A stretch of DNA of 64,000 bases, taken from NCBI GenBank assembly GCA_028554795.2, contig CM068824.1, positions 159,279,789 through 159,343,788 of the forward strand, read 5' to 3'. The DNA is from Sinohyriopsis cumingii (Eukaryota; Mollusca; Bivalvia; Unionida; Unionidae). The translations under genes and the position numbers were made by a program. A model generated the notes under the pieces. It was not told the origin of the DNA, ran no database searches, and saw only the letters and a program-made list of their open reading frames with translations. This document shows positions 40,997-55,900 of this stretch, one piece after another; within the stretch, counting starts at the first letter, position 1, and the number at the start of each line of letters is the position of its first letter.

Positions 40997-43900
40997 GACT
41001 TTGTATAGCGCCTAATCTTTAGAAGCTCTAAGCGCTTTACAACATTAGACAACACCTATAAGATAAAAAACATAATAATATTCTTACAAAAACAAACAAG
41101 ATGAAATTAGAAAAACATTAAAAAATAAAAAACATGCTGAGAATATTTCAGGTAGGAAACATTATTAGGTCTTTAAGTTTGTTCTTGCAGTCGAAATAAG
41201 TGAGTTTTGAGAGCCCTCTTGAAAGTGATCACTGTGTTCTTGTGTCTAAGTTCAGTGGGCAATTCATTCCACGTTGCTGGGCCCTGGTATGCAAAAGAAC
41301 GCTGTCCACATGACTTTGTTTTCATAGTGAGAATAATGAGTACACGATTGTCAGAAGAGGAGCGTAAGTATCTTGGTGGCGTGTACACATGGGTGAGATC
41401 GGATAGGTATGTTCGACTAGAGTCCGACAGTGAAATGTAGCACAGAGAACTAATTTTGTGTTTGATTCTGGATTGAATGGATAGCCATTGTAGGGTACAG
41501 AGCAGCAGGGAGGTGTGCTCTGATCGTGGTACTCTAAGCATGATCCGAGCAGCTGTTTTGAACTTTTTGAAATTTCTGGAGTAGATATTGAGATGAACCA
41601 GACAGAACTGAGTTACAATAGTCCAGTCTTGAAAGTACTAATGAACACACAAGTGTTTTAGTGGCATCAACTGAAAGATATTTGCGAATTGAGCTGATGC
41701 GTCTCAGCTCAACATATGCAGACTTGCATATGTTCATGACATGTTGGTGCAATGTGAGAGTACTGTCCAGAGTAACACCTAGGTTTCGTACTGATTGTGT
41801 GAATTTAATGTTGGCGTTGCTGATATTTATTGTTTGAGGTAAAGGATGTGAATGATAAAGTCTTTGTGTTGTTATCAGAATGGCCTCAGTTTTATCATCA
41901 TTCATCTGCAGCTTGTTACAAGTCATCCATGATTTCACATCAGAAATGCACCTCTCTACACCTTGGATGGTTGCATCAACTGCAGTTGGGTGGCTAGATT
42001 TGTATATTTGGGTGTCATCAGCGTACAATTGGTGAGACACTGGATGATGATCTGTGACACTTGAGAGAGACTGAGTGTACAGAATGAAGAGAACAGGTCC
42101 GAGAACAGGTCCAAGAACAGACCCCTGTGGAACACCACAACATAGATCAACTGGGCTGGAGTGTATTCCATTTGCAGATACAATTTGTGTCCTGTTGACC
42201 AAGTAGGACTTGAACCACAGTAAGGCTGTATCATGAATGCCAAATACATGCTGGAGATGGTGAAGTAATATATCATGGTCTATTGTGTCAAATGCTGCAG
42301 ACAGATCAAGGAGGGTGAGGACTGTAATCTTTCCGCTATCCAACGCAGAGAGAATGTCATTAACTACTTTTAGAAGAGTAGTTTCAGTACTGTGGCAAGG
42401 GCGATATGCAGATTGTACATTCCTAAAAAGACTGTTTGAAATTTAGATGAGATACAAGCTGGGATAGAACAACCTTTTCTAAGATTTTTTAAATGAATGG
42501 GAGATTAGAAACTGGGCGGTAGTTCTTTAAATCATTATGGTCTAGTGTTGGTTTCTTCAGCAGAGGCTTTACAATGGCAGTTTTGAAAAATGATGGGAAT
42601 TCCCCAGATGAAAGAGAGGTATTAATAACATCAGTTAGTGAAGGCAATACTGGATCTGAGTACTCAAGCAGCAGTGATGTTGGAATTGGATCAAGTTCAC
42701 ATGACTTTGGTACACTCTTCATCACGATTGTACGTACCAAATCCAGAGACAGGTTCAAATGCTGCTAATGGTTGCCGCTCAAATTCTGTATCCCAACTGT
42801 ATGGTGACGACGAGTCAATTGAAACTGTAGTGTCAAGCTTGTCTCTAATGGTTTGTACTTTGTCACGGAAGAAATTTGCAAACATGTCCGGAAGGTCAAC
42901 TGGAGAGAAGGTAGTTGGAAGTGGTGTTGATTTGTTCCTTGACATTAGCTTGTTAGTAATCTCAAAGAGTTCTTTGCAATTGGAACTTTCCATGATCTTA
43001 GTAGTGTAGTAGGCTGATTTCGCTGCAGATTAGCAGGTATCCCTGTGCAATTTATTCCCCATTTAGTGTATTAGCAGATATCCCTGTAAAAGTTCCTCCC
43101 CATTTAGTGTATTAGCAGATATCCCTGTCCAATTTACTCCCCATTTAGTGTATTAGCAGATATCCCTGTGCAATTTAGTCCCCATTTAGTGTATTAGCAG
43201 ATATCCATGTACAATGTACTCCCCATTTAGTGTATTAGCAGATATCCCTGTGCAATTTACTCCCCATTTAGTGTATTAGCAGATATCCCTGTGCAATTTA
43301 CTCCCTATTTAGTGTATTAGCTGATATCCCTGTGCAATTTACTCCCCACCTAATGTATTAGCAGATATCCCTGTGCAATTTACTCCCATTTAGTGTATTA
43401 GCTGATATCCCTGTGCAATTTAATCCTTGTTTAGTGTATTAGCTGATATCCCTGTGCAATTTACTTCCCACCTAGTGTATTAGCAGATATCCCTGTGCAA
43501 TTTACTCCCCATTTAGTGCATTAGCAGATATCCCTGTGCAATTTACTCCCCATTTAGTGTATTAGCTGATATCCCTGTGCAATTTATTCCCCACCTAGTG
43601 TATTAGCAGATATCCCTGTGTATTAACTGCTATCCCTGTGCAATTTACTCCCCATTTAGTGTAATAGCAGATATCCCTGTGCAATTTACTACCCATTAAG
43701 TGTATTAGTAGATATCCCTGTGTAATTTACTTCCCACTTAGTGTATTAGCAGATATCCCTGTGTAATGTACACCCCACTTAGTGTATTAGATGATACCCC
43801 TGTGTAATTTACTCCCAATTCAGTGTATGAGCAACCCCAGTCAAACTACTATCCAACTGCACTGTATCAGCAGGTACCTCACAACAATATACTCCCCACT

Positions 43901-46900
43901 TAACTTTATTGGCAGGTAGCTCCATCTAATCCCCTGTTACAGTGTTAGCAGATAACCCAGTGGAATCTGCATTCAAGGTAATACAGCATTTACAGGCACC
44001 CCATTGCAATCTACCCATCAGTTACAGTGTACTAGCAGGTACCACAGTGCTATTGCTATTGTGGATTTAATAAAAAATTTCAGCATATTATATACTATAC
44101 ATGGTGGCCAGTATATCTGGTGGAGGAAGAAAAACCATCAACCCATGGAAAGCAACTGGCAAGCTTTCTCACATACCCACATTGGCCAAGCTCAAGACTC
44201 GAATCCATGCAGACAGGTGAGATGTCAGTGATCAGTAAAGGTGAGTACTTTAGACCACTCTGCCACCCACAGGCCTGGTGCCCTAGCATAATTTACTCCC
44301 CAGTTCTAGCGTATTAGCAGGTACCCAGTGCTTCATACTACGCAGAGCATCAGCTAGTGACAACTGTATATTTTGCCTCAAATCCCACACTGCTGTCAGA
44401 TCACAACCGTTTATGTCAAAAATATTATTTACAATTTAAATTAAAAATTATGGTTTTTAAATGTCCTTTTAAATTTGTTTAAAAAAAATTTTCCATTAAG
44501 TTTATTTTAAGTTTTATTTCTAATAACTGTCTTTTTTAAAATGTGAAACATGTTCATCATGAATTAGTAATTTTCAAGTTCAAATACACACTCTTTAACC
44601 TATGTAAATAACAGTACAAAATGATGGCAAACATTTATCATTAATAAAACAATCTATATAATAAAGTTTGTATTGATACCTGGGAATGGAGGAAGCAACA
44701 ATGACATCTTCAATAAATTAAGACTCTGTCTAATTAAGGTATTACTGTCTTTACATCTTAGGTAATTAAAAAAATCATTTAACAGCTTATGCGGATAAAA
44801 AATTACTAATAAGTAGCAGTTGTAGGATCATGCAGAGTTTGAAAGTAGTCAGAGGCTAGTAAATTTCCTGTTGGACATGTAGTTTGAAATTAGCCCAAGG
44901 CTAATAAATCTCCCGTCAGACATGTAGTTTGAAATTAGTCCAAGGCTAGCAAATTTCCTGTCAGACATGTAGTTTGAAATTAGCCCAAGGATAATAAATT
45001 TCCTGTTGGACATGAAGCTTGAAATTAGCCCGAGACTAGTAAATTTCCTGTCGGACATGTAGTTTTCTAGGAAGGATTAGTGAAGATTCAGAAGGAAAAT
45101 AAAATGTATCACTCTACAAGTCCTACTTACTACAAAGAAATTTATGTTAAATTCTAAACTTTCATTTACTACATCATATATAAATGCCACCAATATTAGA
45201 TATTACCTATTCTTCAAAAACTATCTATAGTAAATATCACAGTATATGTACTTACAATGTATGGGTATATATCAAATAGGGTGCAGTCTTACAGAATGAG
45301 ATGTCAGCTATTACCTATACACCAATACCTACCAATTACCATCTGAAAGGCTCCCCTGCCAAAATATGTCAGGTAAACACATTCATTACTTTGCCTTTTG
45401 TGATGATGTAAATATCTAACACAGTGCAATGTTCTCCATGGCAAACTCCTAGCTAAAAGCCTGAATGCTATTTTCACATTTCATCGACTGATATAGTCTG
45501 TTTCTTTATAGCAGAGTCCATTTAATCTTTTCAGTTGGAAAGCTTTTTAATATATTTCCCTGAATACTTAACTATACACAGCCTTGATAAAATTTGCACT
45601 GCTGAATGGAAGTTTGGCAAAACCATTCCATGTAATTATCTATGTGATTCCTAACAACTCTGACATTTGACCTGATATCAGACCTTCGTACCAGTTGTTT
45701 CCAATCTATTTCAAATACTGTGAAGTTACTAGTTTTCACCAGTTACCAATTTTAATGGATTCCCTGGCTGTTAAGAACACAAATTAAAAGATCCAATGAA
45801 CATTTGTACCATGGAAATAATGGATTTGGCTTGGTTTCCTGTTTATAGCACAGCAACACTTTTGAGGCTGGCTATGTAGTTATATCAAGTGAGGCAAGTA
45901 GAGTGTTTTGACAAAGGAAGTACCATTTTAGCCAATCCAGGCTGATCCAATATTGAGAATCCAACCTGCAACCATCTGGTCAAAAGTTTAACAACTTCCC
46001 TGCTGAGCCAATACAGGTCCCCAGAGAAATAATGGAACCACTTACCAAATCCTCAAATTCATGTTAAAACTTTTTAACAAAATTTCTGGCAAAACCATGA
46101 AAATTAAAACCATCAACAAATTACTTCATAGATGGTCTGAAAACCAGTCAACATAACCCTTATCCTTCCTTAAAATAACCCTTATCCTTCTTCAACATAA
46201 CCCTTATACTTCCTCAACATATAAACATTTTACTTTCTGAAAACTTAACTGTACATTTTCCCATATAAACCTTTTGCAAGATTCTTACATTTAATTATTT
46301 TCCAACAAGAATATATATTGCAAGACTTGTCTCAGTGTGAGATAATCAAAGTGACAATAACTTTTCAGCCCAAAACCCAGTAAGAGTATTAACAAAGTAC
46401 CTTATATTCTCAATAATAAGTCCAACTGCAAACAACATAGGGAATCACATAATACACCAGTAGGTCAGGGTCTATGTTGTTTGTTCTATTGATTACTCCT
46501 AAACAAACTGCCAATGGATTAAACTTATAAGCAAGCATACTATTAGAAAGCATATTATTATTTTGGATTTTTCTCATCAAACATTTCCTGCTACCTTGTT
46601 TTATTGTACTTGCAAATCATATTAGATAATGATTGAAAGCACTGTTGTGCTGAATCACAGTTTCAACTGTAACTTTAATCCATAACATTCTACCTAAAAC
46701 CAATTATACAAGTAAAGTGGGTGAATCAGTACACTGAGAATATCACTGTGACAATTTCTAATGTGTCAGACTTTTCATACTCCTATATCAATTAGTATAG
46801 CTAATCTCACCTATAAAAACACAACTGCATCTATTTTCAAAGACACATTGAGTAACAACTGTTTGTTCTCAGCTGGACAACTTTTAATTAAACCTTTATT

Positions 46901-49900
46901 TAATCTCAGTCATGTTCATAGAATTATTTTCGCCATCGTTGCAGCAGAGATCTTAAGTTATTGAAAATAAAATCCTAAAAATGGACCAAAACTTAATAAA
47001 TGCTCTACTGTCCAAACAGAATATCAATGAACAGAAGACCATTTTATCTTAACCATCTCCTATATTCTTGCATGAAATTTTTGTTAAACTAGTCACTGTG
47101 ACAGTCATATTGGATATAATGCTAATATTATTTCATTCAGGATCAACTGGACACCATTATAAGACTTTTAGTGAAAGCCACATGCTGATATGAGGAGAGT
47201 GGATTTTCAATATGCTTATTCTGGCAGCCATATCTGAGGTCAGATGGGCACATTTTCATTCAAGACCATCTAGATATCATAATTAGCCTTCTGGTGAAAA
47301 CCTAGTCAATGAGATTTTTCATTTAGAAAATAACAAGATTTTTAAGATGGCTACCATAGCGACCATATTGATTGTCAGATCAGCACAATTTCAGACCTGC
47401 CAACCCTGACGAGTCCATCTCAGTAAGGCAGTTGATTTTTTTCCGTAAGATTGACCAGTTTTCAGTAAGGTGCAATAAAATATCAATAACGTAATTAAAA
47501 GTTTGACACATCGACGATAAACATTATGTTCAACTGAAAAGTTTGTAAAGTATGAGTGGACTTCATTTCCCACCAGTACAGTTGCACAAACCCTATGCAG
47601 CTCAATGGCTTGTTGCTATTTCTCAACATAATTCTTGGAAATTGTTTTCCATTTCACATGATGACGACAATCATATCTCCCGCCACTTTCAAAACTGACT
47701 CATGATGTCCAATTTTCGTGACTGTTTCCTTTCCAGCTTTTATTCACAAAAATCTGAGTAATCCTTTTTTTCTTCTGTGTTGATTAGTAACACTTTTCTA
47801 GAAGCTTATTTTCTCCTTAAACATGCATCACTTCCTGGACGCCATTTTTAAAAATTCTATAATCAACAGTTTGATCATGCAGATGCTTCATATAAACAAA
47901 TAGGTGCAGTTTAAATAGTCTGGAGTGCTTTTGCAAAGTTAGTCTGGTTCCCAAACTAATTTTACTAATTCTAAGATGAAACCCAGATCCAAATAAAACA
48001 TGGATGAACCAACTATCCTGATGTTTTGGCAGCAATAATTTTTCCGTAGTTTTTGCTAGTATGCCGTAAGTCTGTATTTTAAGGGTAATTTTTGTAATAC
48101 TTATGGCAAACTTGTAAGAGTTGGCAGGTCTGCAATTTTCATTCAGAAACAACAAGACATCATCAGAAGTCTTCTGGTCAAAACCTAATGTTGATATGAC
48201 TTTCCATCTAGGAGGAGTAGTGACAAGATTTTAAAGACAGCCAAGCTTGATGACAAATTGGCATCATTTTTATTTAAAACCAACAAGACACTAGAAAAGT
48301 GTGTGTGTGTGTGTGAGATTTCAATTTTTAACATAGCTTTAACAATTTTTCAGTCATATTGCTACGATGTCTGCAGTGTGGCAGTTTAAAGTGATTTCTA
48401 GCACTGTCACACCCAGTCACATTATCCTGACACCAGGCCGACCAGTCCTAACACTAACCTCTTAATGCTGAGCACCAAGCAAGGCAGCTGTTAGTACCAT
48501 TTTTGTAAGTCTTTGGTATGACTCGGCCGGGGAACGAACCCACAACCTCCCACGTCCGAGGCAGATGCTCTAACCACTGGGCCACCGGAGCGGTCAACAC
48601 TAGAAGAAGTCTTCAAGTGGAAAAACCATTTTGATATCAATTTTGTTTCAGGAGGTCACTATCACCACCAAGAACTTCAGACATTATAAGAAATCTCTCT
48701 GTGAAAACACCATGATGAAATGAGAATCTATTCATCTGGAGTTGTGAACACAATATTTTTAAGATGACGGCTGGGTGGCCATACTGGCCATCCAAGTCAA
48801 ATCATTTTCTAATGATGACTAACTAGACATCATATCTAATGTTACGTGTTTATGCTCAAATATACAGTAACACAAGAAAGAGTGAAAACAACAAGCTTTG
48901 AAAAATTGTACAAATATTTTATTTCCCTGGAAAAATACTGTAAAAATGAAAAATTAAGAACTTACTGTTTTAAGAATCAAATCCAAAAATAAACCAAGAA
49001 TAATCCATGAATTAAATTTTAGAAGTCCTAATAATGAAATGTTCTAATGAATTCAAGTTTGAGTCCTGTTGAAGAATCCAAGATGGAAGGTGATGATGTA
49101 TACTGTATCCTTTGTGGTGTTGGAATGTCTACAGTTCTGTGTTATTCACAAACAATAATACAGTGTTTTGAATTTGCCAATAAAATTTATTGAAATGTCT
49201 TTGTCCAAGAATTCTGTATGAGCACTTATATATTTCCAGAAAAAAGAATTAATCCTTTTGAATCCAAATAGTTCGAATAAACATTAAAATGTAATTCCCA
49301 AAATGACACAAAAAAGAAACACCTTTACGTACCAGTGTTTAGAAGCCCAACTGAGAGATATCTCTAAAAACAATGATAATACAGTAACTTAAAACAAAAA
49401 ACAAATTCCCCGATGAGGGTCAATTTCCCAGAATAAAAGCACATTGGCCCAGTATGACCTTGACAAAAAACAATCATTTTACTCAAAGAATAAGATAAAA
49501 ATAAAAAGTTGTTTACTTCTCTCACTGATTTCTGAAGTAAGGTCAGGAACTAGGTCAGCTTTAAGTGTTTACAAATGACCAGTCAAGGTCAAACTATTTT
49601 CTGGAAAAGTATCAAGTTCCTAGTAAACAGAACTACATTATTTTGACATACAATGACATTTAAAATAAAAAGATTTTAAAACTTACAAACAATTAACTTA
49701 AATTAAATATAAATCAATCAAATATACATAACACATAAGTCTTCTGGTGAAAAAACAATGTTGTTATGACCTCTGTTTAGGAGTAGCAGTATCAGATTGC
49801 CATTATTTTCATTTAGGACCAACTGAACATCAGAAAAAATAATCTTTCAACGAAAATCCCATGTTGACATGATGATCCATTCAGGAATAGTGATAACAAT

Positions 49901-52900
49901 ATTTTCAAAATGGCTGTTCTGTGGTGGTCAATGTCTGTTTGGAACTATTTTCATTTAGGACAAACATCACAACAAGTCTTCTGTTGAAAACCTCATGTTA
50001 ATATGACTTTCTGATCAGGATGTAAAGTAAAAACAAGGTTTTCAAGATGGCTGCCATGGAGGCCATACTGGACATCAGATCAGCACCATTTTCATTTTTA
50101 CATGTTTGACAACCATATATCCATTCCTAATTGACTCAACTGTACATCAGGTTTCATGTCTGATAGCCATTCCTAAATTTTCAACATTGGACACAAGTCA
50201 TGCTTACAGCTTAAATAAGTTCCTGAAGACCACTTAACATTTTTCATATGCCTACATGTGGGACATCATGCCTATTAAAGTGGCATACACAACAACCATG
50301 TAGGTCATTATATTAAGCTATCTACATAATGGTTGCATACATTGACTCAGCCTAAAATGAAAACAGTCTTATCATTTTACAAGTGTGTTTGATAATTTTT
50401 ATAGAATAAAGATATAACCTGCAACTCTTTTCCATTGTTTATAGTAGATGAAATCATTTGGATTACTTGGATCTTATTGTTCATCTTGCTGTAAATTCTC
50501 CAATTCTGTTAGCACAGATTTTTTCAAACAAATCTTCATAAACCTTGTGAATAAATGTGGAGTTAAACATGTTACAGGCAAAGAGAGTTTAGTCTATAAA
50601 CAATAGCAGCAAAGAAAGATTTTATTCACTAACAAAATGAAAGACTTTAAGGAAACTGAGACAATCACCTGTTTAAATGAAGGAAACAGTGGTTTCTGAT
50701 TGGCCGAACACCAAGATGATGAAACCGAAAAATTATGGATAACTGAGATATATCTAGATCTCTGCCATTTACAATGACACCATCCACAACTGCTAAATGC
50801 TATTTTTTAAAATGAGACAATGAATGAAAGCATCTAATTCCTCTAACTGTCATTGAGTATGGACTTTATTCTGATGCATGAACTAGAAATCAGCTGCTTA
50901 CTTTATCTGTTAATAATGAGGTATACAAGTTAATCAACATTACAGGGGCATGTCAAATCATCCATATTCTAATTTCAAACATGCTCTGTCAATTATATTT
51001 TTGCAGGAATTTGGAGAAAACGCTATCTTATTTTTTAAAAATAATCGTGATGCAGCCTTAATAACAAAGTTTGATAAGAAGCCTTAAAGCTGTGATTCCT
51101 TGCTATCAAAATGAAAGTTAACTAAGATAATGGCATGACATGATTTTATGGCTGTCCCAACAAAAGTAAAAATAATTTTGAAAAATGTACAATAGAGTCC
51201 CAAAAAAGAGGACATCGAAGTTGAGGCCTAAAATGAATACTAGTAATATGTATATCATCAGGTCAAAATCACTATGGCACACATAAACATAATGAACTAG
51301 AGGGGTGGCAATGCAAAGTTCAGGGATCACTTGTACTATCTGGCCAAGTGTCACTATCAGATGGTTTGTGCCAAACCTATTACATTGTCTACCTATAAAA
51401 ATGTAATGGACTGAATCCAAAATCAAGACAATCATCTGAACACAGTTTACACTTTAGAGAAAGTGAGTCTCAAAGATTATAAACCCCAACATTAACACAT
51501 ACATGTATATAACACATGGGTTTCCCCAAAAACAAAGCAAGCTAAACTAAACGATTTATGAAGAATTTAGTGTTATAAAAATCATTTAACATTAAGTGAT
51601 GCAAAGAAAACACTCCTAATATTAGTTAAAAGTCAGTATTGGGACGGAATGAATATTAGTTAAAAGTCAATTTTGGGACGGAATGAATATTAGTTAAAAG
51701 TCAGTATTGGGACAGAATGAATATTAGTTAAAAGTCAATTTTGGGACGGAATGAATATTAGTTAAAAGTCAGTATTGGGATGGAATGAATATTAGTTAAA
51801 AGTCAGTATTGGGACAGAATGAATATTAGTTAAAAGTCAATTTTGGGATGGAATGAATATTAGTTAAAAGTCAGTATTGGGACGGAATGAATATTAGTTA
51901 AAAGTCAGTATTGGAACAGAATGAATATTAGTTAAAAGTCAGTATTGGGACAGAATGAATATTAGTTAAAAGTCAGTATTGGGATGGAATGAATATTAGT
52001 TAAAAGTCAGTATTGGGACGGAATGAATATTAAAACTGCAGCTGATCTTAAATTTTTTGCTGGAGACTGATTTTCAGCAGCAGGGGATTTCTTCTGCTTA
52101 CTGGGGTGAGATGATTTTGTTTTTAATGAAAATGCTGTTTGACAACTATAAGAGTTCTTCATCTGCATCCTGCAAGCGCCCCCCTGCTAAATCTGCCACT
52201 GTTAAGTGAAAAAAATGACATTTTGTTCTAAAGAGACAACTTCTGATAACTGAATAATCTGAAATAGGAGTATCGGTAGTTGGGACAGTGACTTAGAATC
52301 TAGGGTGGAAAAATATTTGTCAACTTTTATAAACCCAAGCATTTGTAAGCCAGCTAGCATATTAAAACAGACTGTAACTCAATTCAATTTTTCTGAGCTA
52401 TCTTGTCCTATACAAAGTTCAGATTTAAAAGCCTTAGACAGTTGTGACTATGTTTATTTAGTAAAGCTGATATGGAATCAATCATTTCAGGCATACAGAT
52501 GTAAAATCACTCACATGATTTGTTTGCCTCGATAAATGGGAATTAAACAAGATACAAAAACACATAGTATCAACCAGTTCACATCTGATTCCAATGCAGA
52601 ATACAAATCCTTTTCTGATTCTCTGGCAAACAGTTTCTATCTGGTGACAATGTTTGCTATAGGCTGAAGTAAATGGATAAATGAATGTACTTTAATGAAA
52701 TTTATGTCTACACAAGACTGGAAAGGAAGAATGTCCTATGACCTGATTTAGTTGAAATCTGCTTATGTGAATTTCAAGAGATAACTGATAATTCCTTAGA
52801 AAATGAATTAAATTTTGAAAAATAATGTACTTCAAATCAAGAGACCCAAGTGAATCTGAGATCACTCACCTTCTGACATGTGCCTAACCACCAAATTTGG

Positions 52901-55900
52901 GAGCAGTCAACCTAAACATCAGGATCAGTGGGATGCTTCTGTAGAAATTTATTTCAATGTTGTTGATTGCATATGTTATGAAAGAGCTGTAATTTCAGTT
53001 TCAAAATTTCTCTAATTTTAATACCTTCATACAGCAAGGATAAATGCATGACAAGACCAGGGCTTGAATCCAGAACCTCTCTAACTCTAGATGGGCACAT
53101 GGCCATTTGAGTCATCTAAATCAACATGCCCAGTCCTACCTTTTACACTTTCTTTCACATTTCTGTCTCAATGCCCAACTTCCACTTAACTGCACCTTGC
53201 CAAGATGGTTGGAGGTGCATAAATGGAATTATGTTGGCAAAGCTAAATGTAACAGTGAAAAATGCACAGCCAGACTGGGGCTGAAAACCCAGGACCTCCC
53301 TAACTCTAGATGGGTGTTCTACCATTTGAACCATCTGAGCCAATATTTGATGTCCCACCTATTACACTTTCTTGTTGCATGTTTGAGACATGTCCCTATT
53401 TCTCAGTTTCCAAACTTCTACCTAACTGCACCCTCCCTAGCTGGTTGGAGGTGTATATGTGAAATTCTTTTGGTGATGTCAAATTTAGCAGAAAAGATAC
53501 ACAGCAGGACCAGGGCTCAAACCTGCAACCTCCCTAACCCAAGGTGGGTGCTCTACCATTTCAACCATCTGAGCAGACATGCTCACCCCTACCCTTTACA
53601 CTTTCTCCTTGTATTTTGTATAAAAGTCCCTTTTTCTCAATGCCCAACATCCACTTAACTGCACCCTCCCCAGATGGTTAGAGGTACGTATGTAGAATTC
53701 TGTTAGCAACACCAAATTTAGCAGGCAAAAATGCACAGCAGGAGTTGGTTCTCTAACCTGGAACCTCCCTGACTCTAAACAAGAGCTCTACCATTTCAGC
53801 CATCCAAGCCAACGTGCCCAGACCTACCCATTTCGCATTTCTGATGGCACATCAATATCATCTGCCACAGATTGGAAGGCCTCTGTGCTAGGATGCATTC
53901 TGGCACAGTTGTCCAAATTATGTTGCCCATTGTTATTTTTAATAAAGCTGTATCAGTATTTTCTACCTTTAGTCATGGTAACCATATTTGAAGTGGATCA
54001 TTCTCACTTTTATAAAAAAAAAAGCAAAGGCCTTCAAGTTACTTTCTGTAAATATTGTTCAATATTTGTTAAGTATTAAAAGTTTTCTATTTTTAGTAAC
54101 AGTAGCCATATTTGAATGCAGATGGACATCATCTGTGCCAATACAAAGGCCCTTTCATGCTAGAATGCTTTCTGTCAAGTTAGGTCAAATTCTGTTAAGT
54201 GATTTTTGAGGAGTTATTCAAAAGATTTTCTATTGTTTAGTAACAATGGCCTTATTTGATTCTGGATCAGCATTTTTTATATAGATTCAAAAGCTTTTAG
54301 TGCCTGAAATTTTTTCCAATTTGGTCAAAATATAATGAGCCAATTCTGAGAAGTCATTTCAATATTGTTTAAATTTTTAGTAACAATAACTGTATTTGAT
54401 GGTGACCAGTAACATGTGTACAAACTTAAAATATTTTAGGCCAGGTTGTTTTCTGTGAATTTTTGTTAAATTCTCAAGAGTAGTTTTAAAGAAGCTGTTT
54501 AAAGATTGTTCTATTTTTAGCAAAGGTATCAATAACTGATACCTGAAAAAAATCATTTACAGTTTCTGAAAGCCAGCTATGCCAAGAAGGTTTCTGTTAA
54601 AATTGGACAACTTTTGTTTAGCTCATTTGCGAAGAAGTCATTTAAACTTTTTTCTGTTTGTTACAAAGGTGGCCATATTTGATGTTTGATCAACATATTT
54701 AGACAAATGTTAAAACCCTTCCATGCTTTCTTCCAATTTAGTCAAATTCTGTTCAGTGGTTTTTGAGAAAAAGTTGTTTAAAGATTTTTCTATATTTAGT
54801 AACATGGGTTATATATGACAGCTGATCAGCATTGTTTGAAAGAGACTGGTACCAGGATATTTTTCTTAAATCTCATCATTTTCTGTTGAATATATTTTGA
54901 GAAGAAATTGTAAATTGTATATCATGCACAACAACCAATGCGTGATGAATGAAGGACCATGCTGTAAGCTCAGTTTACTGTAAGAACTGATGGGCTAATC
55001 TGGAACTCTTCTTGAGAGTTATAATTTAAAAAAATTAAATACGAAGTAAAGGAAACAAAGCTTGCAAAGTCAATTATAATCTTAATGACAAAGTAGTAAC
55101 TGCCTGAAATTTGCGGAAACTAAATGATTCGTCCTCATAAAACAGTGACATTCTAAACTTATACGATTTCAGCCTTCTAGCAGCCTGCTGGCAGACACCT
55201 AAAAAAACCTTTCAACATTAACACTGTAAATGTCTATTTTTTACAACAATGAAACATTTTTTTTTAATTGTTTCATTGATCAGCCTTGTTATTTTGATTT
55301 TGAACAAACTACTTCAAAAGATAAACAGACTGATTTCTATCAAATATGAACATATTGCAATTTAAAAGTTCAATGATGATGATCTCAGTATTGATATAAA
55401 TGTATTAATCAAGTTGAATAGCACTTTTCTGCTTATTTACTGCCCATAGATGAAGAGAACTATTAAATCCTTGCTATGATCCGAACTGATTATTGTCATA
55501 TAATTGACTTACAATATAACAGATTAAACTAATATCCAAAATACAGCATTTCTGATTTTAATTCAGCTATTCATAACCAACTTAATATATATATATCAAC
55601 AAAAACAAACATAGTTAAAACATGGAGATAGATATATCCAAACTTGATTCCAACATTTACAAAAGATAAAACAATTGAAAAGCACTCATAGATCAAAGAG
55701 AACAAAGTTTGGCATGCTCTAGATACAAAATTATAATAATATATTTTTGTAAACAATGAATTTTAAAGGCAGAATATAAATTATAATAGTGAATAAATTT
55801 AAATGTGACAAGAAGTGATGTTCATTGTCAATAATTAATTTCATAACAGTGGATGGATCACAAATTATATGACACATAACACACAGTGTTAACAGTAATA

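Larger units (their letters stand above)
47100..50110. repeat. Ancient degenerate tandem repeat, about 150 bp
   Basis: Loosely repeated phrases (AAGATGGCTACCATAGCGAC, ATTTTCATTTAGGACCAACT, AAGTCTTCTGGTGAAAACC, TGTTGATATGAC) recur in the same order at about 150-bp intervals. They are interrupted by a TIR element (47392-48132), a SINE (48297-48596) and unrelated AT-rich sequence (about 48840-49730). Confidence 0.7.

Noticed and set aside
46761-46964. 67-codon plus-strand open frame
   Set aside because: Within the long intron, with no domain, no splice context and no repeat support.
53107-53658. 183-codon plus-strand open frame
   Set aside because: It runs antisense through the tandem SINE-like units, and its repeats (LLHFL, NHLS) mirror the DNA repeat.
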